Shown: positions 9,170 to 17,239 of the stretch, in pieces
Layout of the letters: each line of letters begins with the position of its first letter
Position numbering within the stretch: position 1 is the first letter of the stretch
Source of the DNA: Streptomyces sp. NBC_01341
GTDB lineage: Bacteria > Actinomycetota > Actinomycetes > Streptomycetales > Streptomycetaceae
Length of the DNA stretch: 64,000 bases
Direction: 5' to 3'
NCBI RefSeq assembly: GCF_035946055.1
Contig: NZ_CP108364.1
Span: 7,347,388-7,411,387, forward strand
The notes under the pieces: generated by a model
The model's input: the letters and a program-made list of their open reading frames with translations, nothing else
Database searches by the model: none
Told to the model about the DNA's origin: nothing
Made by a program: the position numbers and the translations under genes

Positions 9170-10184
9170 GCACGGGTTGGTGAGTTGTGATGCTTACCTG
9201 GGTCCGTGCGGCTGTTCGCATCCTGCCTTGTCCGGGGTCTCGCGCCCACACTTCGGCAAGTTGCTCGAAGAACTCGCCCCGCGGTGGCAGGCCGCCCATG
9301 AGTCGTTCCTGCGTGAGCGAAGAGGCGGAGATCGCAGACGTGCAGCCGGCGCGGGGCCCAAGGTGCGTCTCATCTTCATCGACCGGCTCCTGATCACGCT
9401 GGTCCACCTTCGACTCGGACTGCCCCACGCTGCCTTGGCCCAGCTGTATGGGGTGGACCGCTCCACCGTCTCCGCAGCAATCCGGACGGTCCGCCCGCTG
9501 CTGGCGACGCGCGGCTACGCAGTCCCCAACCGGCCGGGGCTACGGCTCCGCACGCTGGAGGATGTGTGCGCCTACGCCGACGCCGAGGATGTGGACCTGC
9601 GCATCGACGGGACTGAGGTACAGGTCAGACGCCCGCTCGCGGGCCGCCCCGGCCGCAAAAGCTTTCGTCTCCGGGAGGAAGAAGCAAAACACGATCAAGA
9701 CCACCACCGTCAGCGACGGGCAGGGGCGCACGCTGTTCAGCGGGGTGGTGCGGCCGGGCCGGATGCACGACCAGACGGCCGTGCGTACCGAGGGCATCGC
9801 CGAGCAATTCTGCCACTATCCGAAAGTGAGGGCAGAGGTGGACGGAGGCTACCGGGGCCTGGCGAACGAGTTCCCAGCCCAGGTCAGCGCGCCGCCGAAG
9901 AAACCGAAGGACGATGCCCCGCCGGGCGAGCGGTATGCCTGGCGCGAGCAGCGGCGCCAGCAGTCTTCAGCTCGGATCTGCGTGGAGCACGCCAACGCCG
10001 AGTACAAGCAGCGGCGCCCCTTACAGCGGTTCACCGGCCGCCGCGAGACCTACACCGAGACGCACCTCGCCATCGCCGGACTGGTCTCCGACCGTTCCGC
10101 CCAGCGGCAAACCCGCAGCAAACTGAGCACCGACCTGGTGCTCGTCCGGAAAGCCACCTGCTGACCACCCACCAGCCAGCCCGT
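9170..10184 (+). mobile_element. IS5-family insertion sequence, copy 1 (inactive)
   Basis: About 1 kb. The right end reads CCACCAGCC just after the transposase stop, matching the end of the copy at 13.47 kb (GGCTGGTGG on the other strand). The left end is placed near GGGTTGGTGAG. Exact ends and a target duplication could not be settled by eye. Confidence 0.55.
9187..10164 (+). pseudogene. IS5-family DDE transposase with two frameshifts
   Basis: Compared with the intact copy at 13.5-14.5 kb, the N-terminus starts in one frame (MLTWVRAAV), slips near 9220 into SHPALSGVS, and slips again near 9655, where a run of four A replaces three: RPGRK(A)FVSG should read through. Beyond that, SGRKKQNTIKTTTVSDGQGR, RPGRMHDQTAVRTEGIAEQF and the ICVEHANAEYKQ block with the catalytic glutamate are intact to KATC. 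The second slip needs a +1 shift, unlike the usual -1 programmed frameshift of IS elements, so it is treated as decay. Confidence 0.75.
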
Positions 10185-10399
10185 CCCGACTCAATCGCTC
10201 CCAAGGTCGTAAGTCCTCGAGCTCGTAAATCCTTCGGGGGTTGACGCAGGGTGGGACCTATCAGATCAAGGCGTGAGGTCCGGCTCGAAGAGGTTGCGTT
10301 GGCGGTGACTGTGTGGACATGCAGAAATTGAGGTGCCGGAACCGGGCGAGCATCCCTAGCCTCGGCCCCGTGGGCCTTGACCCCGGATTTTGAACACGT

Positions 10400-11290
10400 C
10401 TATGCGGCTTGGACCAGCGTAGTCGCTGTTGCTTGGAAGTCGTTCTCGTAGGCGATCGGGGACCGCTGACTGAGGCGGGAGTGTCGGCGTCGGGTGTTGT
10501 ATCGGGTCAGCCAGCGGAAGGCGTCGAGTGTGCCTCATCCTCATTCGACCAGCCTTTGCGGCCCTTGAGTGTCTCCCTCTTGAAGGCGGCGTTGTAGCTT
10601 TCCGCGGCAGCGTTGTCCGCGCTGGTCCCGATCGCCCCCATGCTCTGCCGGACCCCTGCTGACCTGCAGGTTTCAGCGAAGGCCCTGCTCGTATATTGCG
10701 AGCAGTGATCGGTGTGCATCACCGCACCGGCCAGGCTCCCGCGGGTCCGCTCGGCGGCCGCGAGGGCGTCGATGACGAGCTCGGTTCGCATGTGATCGGC
10801 GATGGCCCACCCGGCCAGCCGTCGTGAGGCGAGATCGATGACGGTCGCGAGATAGAGCGGTTTCGCGGCAGGTATGTGATGTCGCCGACGTACTTCGTGT
10901 TCACCGCGGCCGCGGTGAAGTCACGGCCGATCAGATCCGGCGCCTTCGGCGACGCCTGGCCCCCGACGGTGGTGCTGTGTCGGCCGCGCAGACGGACCCC
11001 TGGAGCCCGATCGTCCGCATGATCCTGGCGACCCGCTTGTGGTTGACAACCTGGCCGCCCTCGTTACGGAGCTCGGCGGTGATCCTGGGGGCTCCATAAG
11101 TGCCGTCGGAGTCCTGGTGGACCTTGCGTATCCGGGCTGCAAGCCCGTCCTCGACGGTCTGCCGGACTGCCCTTGCGGCCGCGGTGCGACGCCAGTAGTA
11201 GAAGCTCGAGCGGGAGATGCCAAGGATGTCGCAGAGCCGCTTCACGCCAAACCGGCGCTGGTGGTCGTCAACGAACTGGCAGCGGTGCAC
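10400..11290 (-). pseudogene. IS3 orfB (rve integrase domain), several frameshifts
   Basis: Reads HRCQFVDDHQRRFGVKRLCD then SRSSFYYWRR at the start. The frame is lost after TIGLQG, regained at NTKYVGDITYLP, lost again near 10855, regained at ELVIDALAAAERTRGSLAGA with MHTDHCSQYTS and SADNAAAES (catalytic Asp and Glu context), and lost once more near 10520. The true C-terminus (WLTRYNTRRRHSRLSQRSP) lies in a third frame and ends at the TAG 10400-10402. At least three indels, so inactive. Confidence 0.75.
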
Positions 11291-11592
11291 CAGCGCGTCT
11301 CCGTCGCGAAATACCGGGCCGCCTTGCGCAGGATGTCGCGCTCTTCCTCCAGTTCACGGATCCTCTTCCGGGCTGCGGCCAACTCTGCCTCAACACCGTC
11401 GCCGTCGGCCTGCAAAGCGGACGTCGGTGCGGAGTGGGCGCCGGGGCGGCGCCCGTCGGCGGCCCGGATCCAGTTCCGCAGTGTCTCGGTGTTCACCCCG
11501 AGATCACCGGCGACCTACTTAATCGTCGCTTCCGGCCTCGACCGGTACAACGCGACCGCGTCCGCCTTGAACTCGGCGGGATAGTGCTTCAT
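11242..11592 (-). pseudogene. IS3 orfA (HTH and leucine zipper) with in-frame amber stop
   Basis: ATG 11592 begins MKHYPAEFKADAVALYRSRP. After PEATIK the codon that is serine or glutamine in relatives is TAG (about 11515-11517). The rest continues VAGDLGVNTETLRNWIRAAD and the coiled coil ELAAARKRIRELEEERDILR. The usual orfA stop overlapping the orfB start is changed from TGA to TGC, giving a short read-through. A nonsense mutation plus stop loss. Confidence 0.7.
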
Positions 11593-11663
11593 CCCCACGG
11601 GGACTCGGTTCTCCTGGACCATCAAGATCCAAGTCTCTCCGGTGTCCAAGATCCGGGGTCAAG

Positions 11664-11945
11664 GCCCCCTGCGACCTCGCCCGAGCCTTCACCGACCTGG
11701 TCCGCAATCGCCACGGACCCTTCCTGCTCGAATGGATCCGACAAGCCGAGCAGGACGCCCCCAAACCAATGAGCGGGTTTGCTGGCTTCCTCCGCCAAGA
11801 CCTCGACGCCGTCACCGCCGGACTTACCCTCCACTGGAGCTCCGGCGTCGTGGAAGGCCACGTCAACCGGGTCAAAACGCTCAAGAGAGCAATGTACGGC
11901 CGGCCTCCTTCGCTCTCCTTCGGACGAGAATCCTCATCCGAGAAT
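11664..11945 (+). pseudogene. ISL3-family transposase, C-terminal fragment
   Basis: Encodes LARAFTDLVRNRHGPFLLEW, FAGFLRQDLDAVTAGLTL and the hallmark SSGVVEGHVNRVKTLKRAMY of ISL3 transposases. One G is missing after ATGTACGGCCGG, so the final SFALLRTRILIRE is in another frame. The N-terminal two thirds are absent; the fragment begins exactly at the IS3 right end. Confidence 0.75.
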
Positions 11946-12055
11946 GGGACGCCGCCCTCGGGTGGGGGAGGAGAAAGTCCCAGCTCAGCGGAGCCTTGCG
12001 CTGTCATGATGGGGATATGACACCGACCGGTCCCGATCAAGAGCTGACTGCAGCA

Positions 12056-12083
12056 ATGGAGGATGCGGAATGGAGGATGCGGA
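12056..12083 (+). repeat. 14-bp tandem duplication at a gene start
   Basis: ATGGAGGATGCGGA occurs twice in direct tandem (12056-12069, 12070-12083). Fourteen is not a multiple of three, so the old reading frame from ATG 12017 is broken, while the first unit now supplies GGAGG eight bases before the ATG of the second unit. Confidence 0.85.
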
Positions 12084-12579
12084 CTCACCTTTGTGGTCCG
12101 TGAGAGCTGATGCGGGTCGGCGGCTCGCAGCTTCGGCAGAACTCGTAGAGGTAGCCGACGTTCTCCACCAGCTGCTGCTAGACGCTCAGGACACGGCGGT
12201 GACCCAGGAGACGTCGGAGGCATTGTTGGCTCGAGGAGATATCCGGGGGCTGCGTACCGTCCTGGCAGCCCTCTCCTGTGCGGCAGACACGTGGACCTTG
12301 GACCAACTCAGCGCAGCAGTGGATTGTGACCCCAACTGGATGACCGAGGAAGGCGAAAGCCGACTCATCCAGCAACTGCAGGAACTGGCGGCCGATGACT
12401 ACGCTGGTGTCCGTAGCGAAGCCGAGAGACTCCTGAAGCCCATCCTCCGACACACGCAGAGCCGCCAACCCTGCCCTTCCCGAAATCGCGGTCAGAGCCT
12501 TCAGGGCTCTGACCGGAACTTCGTGAAGGGCCAGGTCGTCGGAGTGGAGGTGGCTGGGATTCAGAGGCACCCTTCGTAG
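12070..12579 (+). CDS. conserved hypothetical, HEAT-like helical protein (169 aa)
   Basis: From ATG 12070: MEDADSPLWSVRADAGRRLA, VADVLHQLLLDAQDTAVTQE, ALLARGDIRGLRTVLAALS, with helix pairs resembling HEAT-type repeats. Relatives I recall begin MTPT...ELTAAMEDA, which here is out of frame because of the 14-bp duplication, so the working start has probably moved. After LLKPILRH the sequence turns into proline- and arginine-rich residues spanning a terminator hairpin, so the natural C-terminus is probably lost. Function unknown. Confidence 0.55.
   Translation: MEDADSPLWSVRADAGRRLAASAELVEVADVLHQLLLDAQDTAVTQETSEALLARGDIRGLRTVLAALSCAADTWTLDQLSAAVDCDPNWMTEEGESRLIQQLQELAADDYAGVRSEAERLLKPILRHTQSRQPCPSRNRGQSLQGSDRNFVKGQVVGVEVAGIQRHPS
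12489..12515. terminator. hairpin, likely transcription terminator
   Basis: Perfect 11-bp stem CGGTCAGAGCC / GGCTCTGACCG with loop TTCAG. It lies inside the last part of the preceding reading frame and serves convergent genes, which supports the view that the frame over-runs its true end. Confidence 0.6.
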
Positions 12580-12583
12580 GTCG

Positions 12584-12868
12584 CTACCCAGCAGCCACAA
12601 CCGTGCCGGCCGTGACCTGAGGACGGTTGGGGAGCAGCGACGCGAGGTTGTCCCTTACGAAGTCCGCCGCCCGCTCGATCGACTCTCCGGCCCCGGACTG
12701 GTCTTCAAAGACGCTGGTAGAGACCATCACTCCGTCCCCGGCGTCCACCCAGTAGTAGGCCACGAATCCGGGGACTCGGCGGAGGAGAGGCACGAATCCC
12801 TCATCCACTCGGCGTCCTGCCTCGGCAGAGTCAGTCACTCCTTCGTAACGCCGAATTACTGCGTACAC
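12584..12868 (-). CDS. small ABM-like (dimeric alpha-beta barrel) protein, 94 aa
   Basis: Starts VYAVIRRYEGVTDSAEAGRR, continues FVPLLRRVPGFVAYYWVDAG and MVSTSVFEDQSGAGESIERA. The sequence pattern, with a beta strand first and PGFVAYYW, is that of antibiotic-biosynthesis-monooxygenase-like stress proteins. GTG 12868 has GAGGAG seven bases upstream, which decides the start against an in-frame ATG at 12898. Single gene, convergent with the previous one. Function unproven. Confidence 0.7.
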   Translation of the reverse strand: MYAVIRRYEGVTDSAEAGRRVDEGFVPLLRRVPGFVAYYWVDAGDGVMVSTSVFEDQSGAGESIERAADFVRDNLASLLPNRPQVTAGTVVAAG

Positions 12869-13105
12869 AGCTGATCTCCTCACAGATCCCAAGTTCACCT
12901 TGCGCGAAGCGACCTACCCCCACCGAGCATCTTTCGCTCGGGGGACTCCCGGAAGCGACCCGTATGGGCACACCGGTGATCCAAACCGGGGATCTGCTGT
13001 GGCCGAGGCTGAGCCAACCGGGACACAGAAGTCGGGCCTTGACCCCTGATGTTGGACACACGAGACACTGGATCCTGAGGATCTGAGAACGGACATCTCG
13101 TGGTC

Positions 13106-13405
13106 ATGAAGAACTACCCGCCGGAGTTCAAGGCGGACGCGGTCGCGCTGTACGAGTCGCGGCCGGAAGCGACGATCAGGTCGGTTGCCGCCGATCTGGG
13201 GATCAATCCGGAGACGCTGCGGAACTGGGTGAGGGCGGCTGGAGCAAGCCGGCCCCGGGGACGCCGGACGCAAGAGTCGGCCCAGCCGCCGGCTCCGCTG
13301 GAGGCGGAGAACGCGGCCCTGCGGAAGAAGGTCCGCGAGCTCGAGGAGGAACGCGAGATCCTGCGCAAAGCGGCGAAGTATTTCGCCGGGGAGACGCGCT
13401 GGTGA
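13106..13405 (+). CDS. IS3 transposase orfA (99 aa)
   Basis: MKNYPPEFKADAVALYESRP, HTH LGINPETLRNWVRAAG and a leucine-zipper-like ENAALRKKVRELEEEREILR, ending AGETRW. The stop TGA overlaps the orfB GTG start in the usual IS3 arrangement. OrfA binds the terminal repeats and normally acts with OrfB, which is missing here, so it could only act in trans on other copies or as an inhibitor. Confidence 0.85.
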   Translation: MKNYPPEFKADAVALYESRPEATIRSVAADLGINPETLRNWVRAAGASRPRGRRTQESAQPPAPLEAENAALRKKVRELEEEREILRKAAKYFAGETRW

Positions 13406-13471
13406 ACCGCTTCCAGTGTGTCGCCGACCTCCAGCGCCGCTACGGCGTGAAGCGGCTGTGCAGCACCCTGG
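13402..13471 (+). pseudogene. IS3 orfB, first 23 codons
   Basis: VNRFQCVADLQRRYGVKRLC then STLEV matches the OrfB start of copy 1; after that, IS5 sequence begins. The catalytic domain is absent. Confidence 0.75.
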
Positions 13472-14488
13472 AGGTTCGGCTGGTGGTTGGTTCAGCAGGT
13501 CATTGGGCGGACGGGCACGAGTTCGGTGCTCGTCTGCCGCTGGGTGGTGCGCTTGGCGGCGCGGTCGGAGACCAGGCCAGCGATCGCTGCGTGGGTTTCG
13601 CCGTAGGTGTCACGTCGCCCGGTGTATCTCTGGAGCGGATGCCACTGGCGGTGTTCGGCGTTGGCGTGTTCGACGCAGATCCGGCGTGAGGACTGGCGGC
13701 GTTTGCGCTCGCGCCAGCCGTAGTACTCGGTGACCGGCAGGTCGTCCAGGTCCTTCGGTCGTCGTGGCGGGGCGGAGAACTGGTTGGGGAACTCGTTCGC
13801 AAGGCCCCGGTAGCCGTCGTCCACCTCTGCCTTCACGCCGGGGTGGAGGCAGAACTGCTCGGCGATGCTCTCGGTGCGCACGCAGGTCTGGTCATGCATC
13901 CGGCCCGGACGCACCGCTCCGGACCACAGGGTCCGGCCCTGCCCATCGCTGATCGTGGTCGTCTTGACCGTGTTCTGCTTGCGCTTGCCCGACACAAACG
14001 CACGTCGGCCGGGCCGGTGTGCTTTGGGGCGCCTCACCTGGGTCTCCAACCCGTCGATCCGCAGGGTCACCCCCTCGGCCTGGGCATAGGCGAACACGTC
14101 CTCCAATGTGCGCAGCCGCAGCCCGGGGCGCTGCGGCACCGCGAACCCGCGGGCCGCGAGTAGTGGCCTCACCTCTGCCACCGCCCGGCCGATCGTCGAC
14201 TTGCCCACCTGGTAGATGACGCCCAGCGCCTCATAGATGAGCCCGGTCCGCAGGTGCACCAGCGTGGCCAGCAGCCTGTCGGTGAACACCAGCTCGTACT
14301 TCGGCCCGGCCCCCGCCTCACGTCGGCGCGAACCCTGACGACGGCCATGGCGTTCGGACTCGCAGCGGGCCTCCCAGCGCGCAGCGAGCTCTGTGACCAG
14401 CTCGCCCAAGAGCCACTCCGGGACACCGCAGAACGCGGGATGCGCCATCACAACTCGGATAACGCGCACCACCATCCCGATGTCCCAA
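13472..14488 (-). mobile_element. IS5-family insertion sequence, copy 2 (apparently intact)
   Basis: Ends near GGCTGGTGG (13472) and CCACCATCCC (about 14479-14488), an imperfect inverted pair, around a single full-length transposase on the minus strand. It interrupts IS3 copy 2. Exact target duplication not resolved because the IS3 partner side is missing. Confidence 0.65.
13492..14475 (-). CDS. IS5-family DDE transposase (327 aa)
   Basis: Full-length copy: an N-terminal HTH region (LVHLRTGLIYEALGVIYQVG), LRIDGLETQVRRP with the first Asp, KRKQNTVKTTTISDGQGRT, RPGRMHDQTCVRTESIAEQF, VDDGYRGLANEFPNQ with the second Asp, and ICVEHANAEHRQ with the Glu. Start taken at 14475 (MVVRVIRVVMAHPAF); the frame stays open further upstream but only across the neighbouring DinB-like gene. 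The only apparently functional transposase among the IS5 copies here, so a plausible source for the remnants. Confidence 0.85.
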   Translation of the reverse strand: MVVRVIRVVMAHPAFCGVPEWLLGELVTELAARWEARCESERHGRRQGSRRREAGAGPKYELVFTDRLLATLVHLRTGLIYEALGVIYQVGKSTIGRAVAEVRPLLAARGFAVPQRPGLRLRTLEDVFAYAQAEGVTLRIDGLETQVRRPKAHRPGRRAFVSGKRKQNTVKTTTISDGQGRTLWSGAVRPGRMHDQTCVRTESIAEQFCLHPGVKAEVDDGYRGLANEFPNQFSAPPRRPKDLDDLPVTEYYGWRERKRRQSSRRICVEHANAEHRQWHPLQRYTGRRDTYGETHAAIAGLVSDRAAKRTTQRQTSTELVPVRPMTC

Positions 14489-14568
14489 CCGTGACGAAGA
14501 TCATCAATCGCGGCAGAGCCCGTAAATCCAGGTGTCCCCTTCCGACCGCCCCGGTAGCGTGCGCCGGC

Positions 14569-15084
14569 ATGACATCGGAACTGGAACGCCCCCCGCTCCA
14601 TGCGGACGAACGCACCGCGCTCATCGGCTGGCTGGACCTGCAGCGGCAGATCCTGCGCTGGAAATGCGAGGGGCTGAGCGACGAGGATGCGCACCGCCCG
14701 GTCATCCCGACCTCACCGGTCATGACGATGGCCGGTCTCATCTCCCACATGCGCTGGACCGAGCACATGTGGCTGGAGGTGTTGTTCCTCGGCGGCGACG
14801 AGAAGCAGAACCCGTCGTTCGACGAGTCGAGCGAGGACGCCGACTGGCACACCGCCGGCCGCCCCCTCGCCGAGCTCCTCGCGGAGTACGAGGCCCAGTG
14901 CGTTCGCAGCAATGAGATCGTTGCCACGGCCTCCCCGGACGACATCGGCCGACACCCCGGCTTCCGATCCGGCAGCGCCAACCTCCGCTGGATGCTGATC
15001 CACCTCGTCGAGGAGACGGGGCGGCATGCGGGGCACGCGGACATCGTCCGGGAGTTGCTCGACGGCACGAAGGGCTATTACTAG
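14569..15084 (+). CDS. DinB-family (DUF664-like) protein, 171 aa
   Basis: Begins MTSELERPPLHADERTALIG and shows the four-helix bundle pattern of DinB/DUF664 proteins: LDLQRQILRWKCEGLSDEDA, MAGLISHMRWTEHMWLEVLF and IHLVEETGRHAGHADIVREL. Histidines in SHM, EH and GHAD would form the metal site. Members include mycothiol- or bacillithiol-dependent transferases. ATG 14569 lies just outside the IS5 element. Stands alone; substrate unknown. Confidence 0.85.
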   Translation: MTSELERPPLHADERTALIGWLDLQRQILRWKCEGLSDEDAHRPVIPTSPVMTMAGLISHMRWTEHMWLEVLFLGGDEKQNPSFDESSEDADWHTAGRPLAELLAEYEAQCVRSNEIVATASPDDIGRHPGFRSGSANLRWMLIHLVEETGRHAGHADIVRELLDGTKGYY

Positions 15085-15473
15085 CGCGGCTCCGCGTAGC
15101 GGGTCCTTGTCTCAGGGGCCAGGCCAACACGCCTCACGACCAATCGCGGGAGAGCCCGTCACGTCTCCAGGGTGCGCCTGGGCGTCGACCGGTGACCACC
15201 GCCCTGGCCGAAGCGCGGCGGCCGTCGAGGATGGCCTGGAGGGCCGCGCCGCCGGCCTTGATCGCTCAGCGCTGACGGCTTTGGTGAACACCAGGGCCAG
15301 CGGCGGGTGTCCCTCGCGGGGCGTGTCGGGCCACACGGTGCGCCACAGCAGCCGCTCGCGGCGGGGATCCCTGGACAGATGCCCGGGGATCCGTCCAGGG
15401 TCCCGCTGGGCGTCCGCCTGACCTTGTGTTATGCGGTTCGGGTGAGCGGGCTTTTGGCTGGGTGGCTCAGTGA
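15085..15473. other. intergenic, possible decayed coding fragment on minus strand
   Basis: The minus strand around 15240-15370 reads LLWRTVWPDTPREGHPPLAL then VFTKAVSAE in one frame. This looks like real protein, possibly the tail of a plasmid-type replication or mobilisation protein, but I cannot name it. No start, ribosome site or conserved end is visible. Confidence 0.3.
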
Positions 15474-15521
15474 ATCTGCGGCCCGCACTGCGGCTGTTCC
15501 TGGTGCTACGCCTCCACCCAT

Positions 15522-15821
15522 GTGGGTGGCGAGTGGTTCGAGGTCGCGCGGCCGCGGCCGCCGTACTTGCCCGTGGACATGCGTTGGGAGCGGGCCGTCG
15601 CGGACGGCCTCACCGCCGACGTCTCCCATGCTTTCGGCATCTTCGACAGGACGCTGTGCGGAATCCAGGTCGCCGGCATGTCATCGTCGGATTACTGGTG
15701 GCTGCCAGGGCGGGAGAACGCTTGTGGCGCCTGCCGGGATATGGCGGGTGTCATTGATGGCCGCTGGCCGCAGGCGTTGAGGGGTAAGGACGCGCGGGTC
15801 AGCGTGGCTCGGCGGCTATGA
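15522..15821 (+). CDS. small cysteine-containing hypothetical protein (99 aa)
   Basis: VGGEWFEVARPRPPYLPVDM, AFGIFDRTLCGIQVAGMSSS and ENACGACRDMAGVIDGRWP. The paired cysteines (LCG and CGAC) suggest a small zinc-ribbon-like fold seen in many Streptomyces orphan proteins. In the same frame upstream, after a TGA at 15471, come more cysteines (CGPHCGCSWC), so the original gene may have been longer and cut by a nonsense change. GTG 15522 is a weak start. Confidence 0.45.
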   Translation: MGGEWFEVARPRPPYLPVDMRWERAVADGLTADVSHAFGIFDRTLCGIQVAGMSSSDYWWLPGRENACGACRDMAGVIDGRWPQALRGKDARVSVARRL

Positions 15822-15825
15822 GTGC

Positions 15826-16262
15826 TTCCAGTTCGTAGTCGACTCTCGTGTGAGCCTGCGGCTCATCAGGTCGATCATCGCGAGGCGATCATGGCTTCGG
15901 AGCGGTGCGGGTGGGTTTCGTAGTCGCGGGCGAGGCGGCGGTGATTCATGAGCCACCGAATGTCCGCTCGACGACCCAGCGCCAGGGGATGACCTTGAAG
16001 CCCTTCTGGCCAGGGTCGCGGCGGGTGACTTCGACGTCGATGCCGAGGGTGGCGCCGTGGTCGATGGCCTTGGTTCGATAACCGCTGTCGGCCCATGCCT
16101 TGGTAATTCTGGGTGGGCCTTGGCGATGTGCGAGAGCAGGTGGATGCGCTTCAGTGCGTTGTGGCAAGGGGAGTCCCTGTTCGATGAGCAGGGACTTCTT
16201 GGTGTGCGGGGCGTGATTGTTGTGGGGTGGGGGCAGGCAGCGGACGGCTTGTTGTTGATCGA
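15826..16262 (-). pseudogene. IS5-type transposase remnant (second IS5 subgroup)
   Basis: Minus-strand pieces SLLIEQGLPLPQ, RITKAWADSGYRTKAIDHGA, VTRRDPGQKGFKVIPWRWVV and ERTFG are in frame. A lost base then shifts LMNHRRLARDYETHPHRSEA, and a further shift precedes MIDLMSRRLT. This is the C-terminal third of a DDE_Tnp_1 transposase with the Glu-containing WVVERTFG motif. It truncates the SDR gene fragment beside it. Confidence 0.65.
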
Positions 16263-16264
16263 GG

Positions 16265-16348
16265 AGCCAGTAGTCGGGCGATCGCGGCTCCGAGGCCGGA
16301 ACTGGATCCCGTCACAAGGGTGCGGCGGCCTGTGAGTTCGAGGGCCAT
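16265..16348 (-). pseudogene. SDR oxidoreductase, first 28 codons
   Basis: MALELTGRRTLVTGSSSGLG then AAIARLLA, the N-terminal Rossmann strand with the TGSSSGLG cofactor motif. The reading is lost at about 16264 where the IS5 remnant begins. The body of the gene is gone. Confidence 0.65.
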
Positions 16349-16522
16349 GGTGTTTCCTGCCGTTTGTTCAAATGCGGGCGTGAGCAGCGCGATTCCATCC
16401 CTGACGCCTCTGCGGTGGGGGTTGGCAGGAAGGCGGTGATGTGTGGTTGCGGCGCGCAGGTGACGTAGGGGCGCGCGGGGGAACCCGGGCGCGGCTCGTC
16501 AAGATCTGCGGTCGGGGAGGTG

Positions 16523-17068
16523 TCAGGCCGCGCTGAGGCCGTTCAGCAGGGTGGCGGCGACAAGATCGGCGGCCTGCGGAGGTTCCAGATCGGGGAACCG
16601 GTGGGCGACAGCGTCGACGAGTTCGTCCAGGATCGTCCGCGCCCAGGCGGGATCAACGTCGGAGCGCAGATAGCCCTCATCCAACGCGCGATGGATGAAA
16701 GCGTCGAGGCGCGCACTCTGCTCCTGCCTGCGGACACGGGCGACAGGGTCCTTCTGCATCATGACGCGCGTGTCGAGAGGCCATTCGCGGCTGACGGGGA
16801 TGATCCCCTCCAGGTAGCGGTGAAGGGCGACCGGCAGGGGGGCCTCGACCAGCCGGGCTTCGTCCAGAACACGTTCGGCGGAGTCGAGCTTGGCCTGGAA
16901 GACGGCGCTGAGCAGGGCTTCTCGGTTTGCGAAGCGGCGGTGGACGGTAGTTCGGTCCACCCCGGCGGCGACGGCGATGGCCGCCATGGAAGTGCCCGGA
17001 TCCTCGGCCAGGAGCCGAGCTCCGGCATGGAGGACGGCAGTCAGGTTACGTGCAGCGTCAGCTCTCAT
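16523..17068 (-). CDS. TetR-family transcriptional regulator (181 aa)
   Basis: N-terminal TetR helix-turn-helix: LTAVLHAGARLLAEDPGTSM, AAIAVAAGVDRTTVHRRFAN and REALLSAVF. The C-terminal half is an all-helical ligand domain ending QAADLVAATLLNGLSAA. It is divergent from the SDR/ALDH/MFS cluster with a 171-bp spacer that contains an inverted TGCAACA/TGTTGCA pair, so it is probably the local repressor, released by a substrate or product of the enzymes. Intact. Confidence 0.85.
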   Translation of the reverse strand: MRADAARNLTAVLHAGARLLAEDPGTSMAAIAVAAGVDRTTVHRRFANREALLSAVFQAKLDSAERVLDEARLVEAPLPVALHRYLEGIIPVSREWPLDTRVMMQKDPVARVRRQEQSARLDAFIHRALDEGYLRSDVDPAWARTILDELVDAVAHRFPDLEPPQAADLVAATLLNGLSAA

Positions 17069-17239
17069 GGTCCTGCGAGCCTATCCGAAAGCTTCACTTA
17101 CCGGGCAACCATCTTCACGTGAGATGCAACACGATCAGTTAATGCATCATGTCTGTTGCAATTAGCGCCATTCCTTCTACAGTGGAGTTGCTGCCTCATT
17201 CCGGAGCGGTGAAGCAAGTGACGAAACGAGGAGAGCGCA
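17069..17239. promoter_or_regulatory. divergent promoter region with candidate TetR operator
   Basis: Between the divergent regulator and SDR genes. TGCAACA (17125-17131) and TGTTGCA (17154-17160) form an inverted pair 22 bp apart, with a smaller ATGCAT at the centre. The region is AT-richer than its surroundings. TetR proteins commonly bind such dyads next to their own promoter. The assignment is inferred from position only. Confidence 0.45.

Larger units (their letters stand above)
10371..11668 (-). mobile_element. IS3-family insertion sequence, copy 1 (inactive)
   Basis: Terminal inverted repeats are visible: GGGCCTTGACCCCGGATT near 10373 and its inverted partner ATCCGGGGTCAAGGCCCC at 11651-11668. 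The element is in minus orientation with two overlapping genes, both broken. It sits directly against an ISL3 transposase fragment on its right side. Confidence 0.75.
13034..13471 (+). mobile_element. IS3-family insertion sequence, copy 2 (left part only)
   Basis: Left terminal repeat GGGCCTTGACCCCTGATG (13034 on), followed by intact orfA and the first ~23 codons of orfB. The element then ends at the IS5 boundary at 13472, and no orfB sequence resumes on the far side of that IS5, so the right part was deleted. Confidence 0.7.

Noticed and set aside
9640..9670. programmed frameshift in IS5 copy 1 at the AAAA run
   Set aside because: The shift needed is +1 rather than the usual -1, a second frameshift exists upstream, and the intact copy at 13.5 kb is in one frame, so simple decay is more likely.
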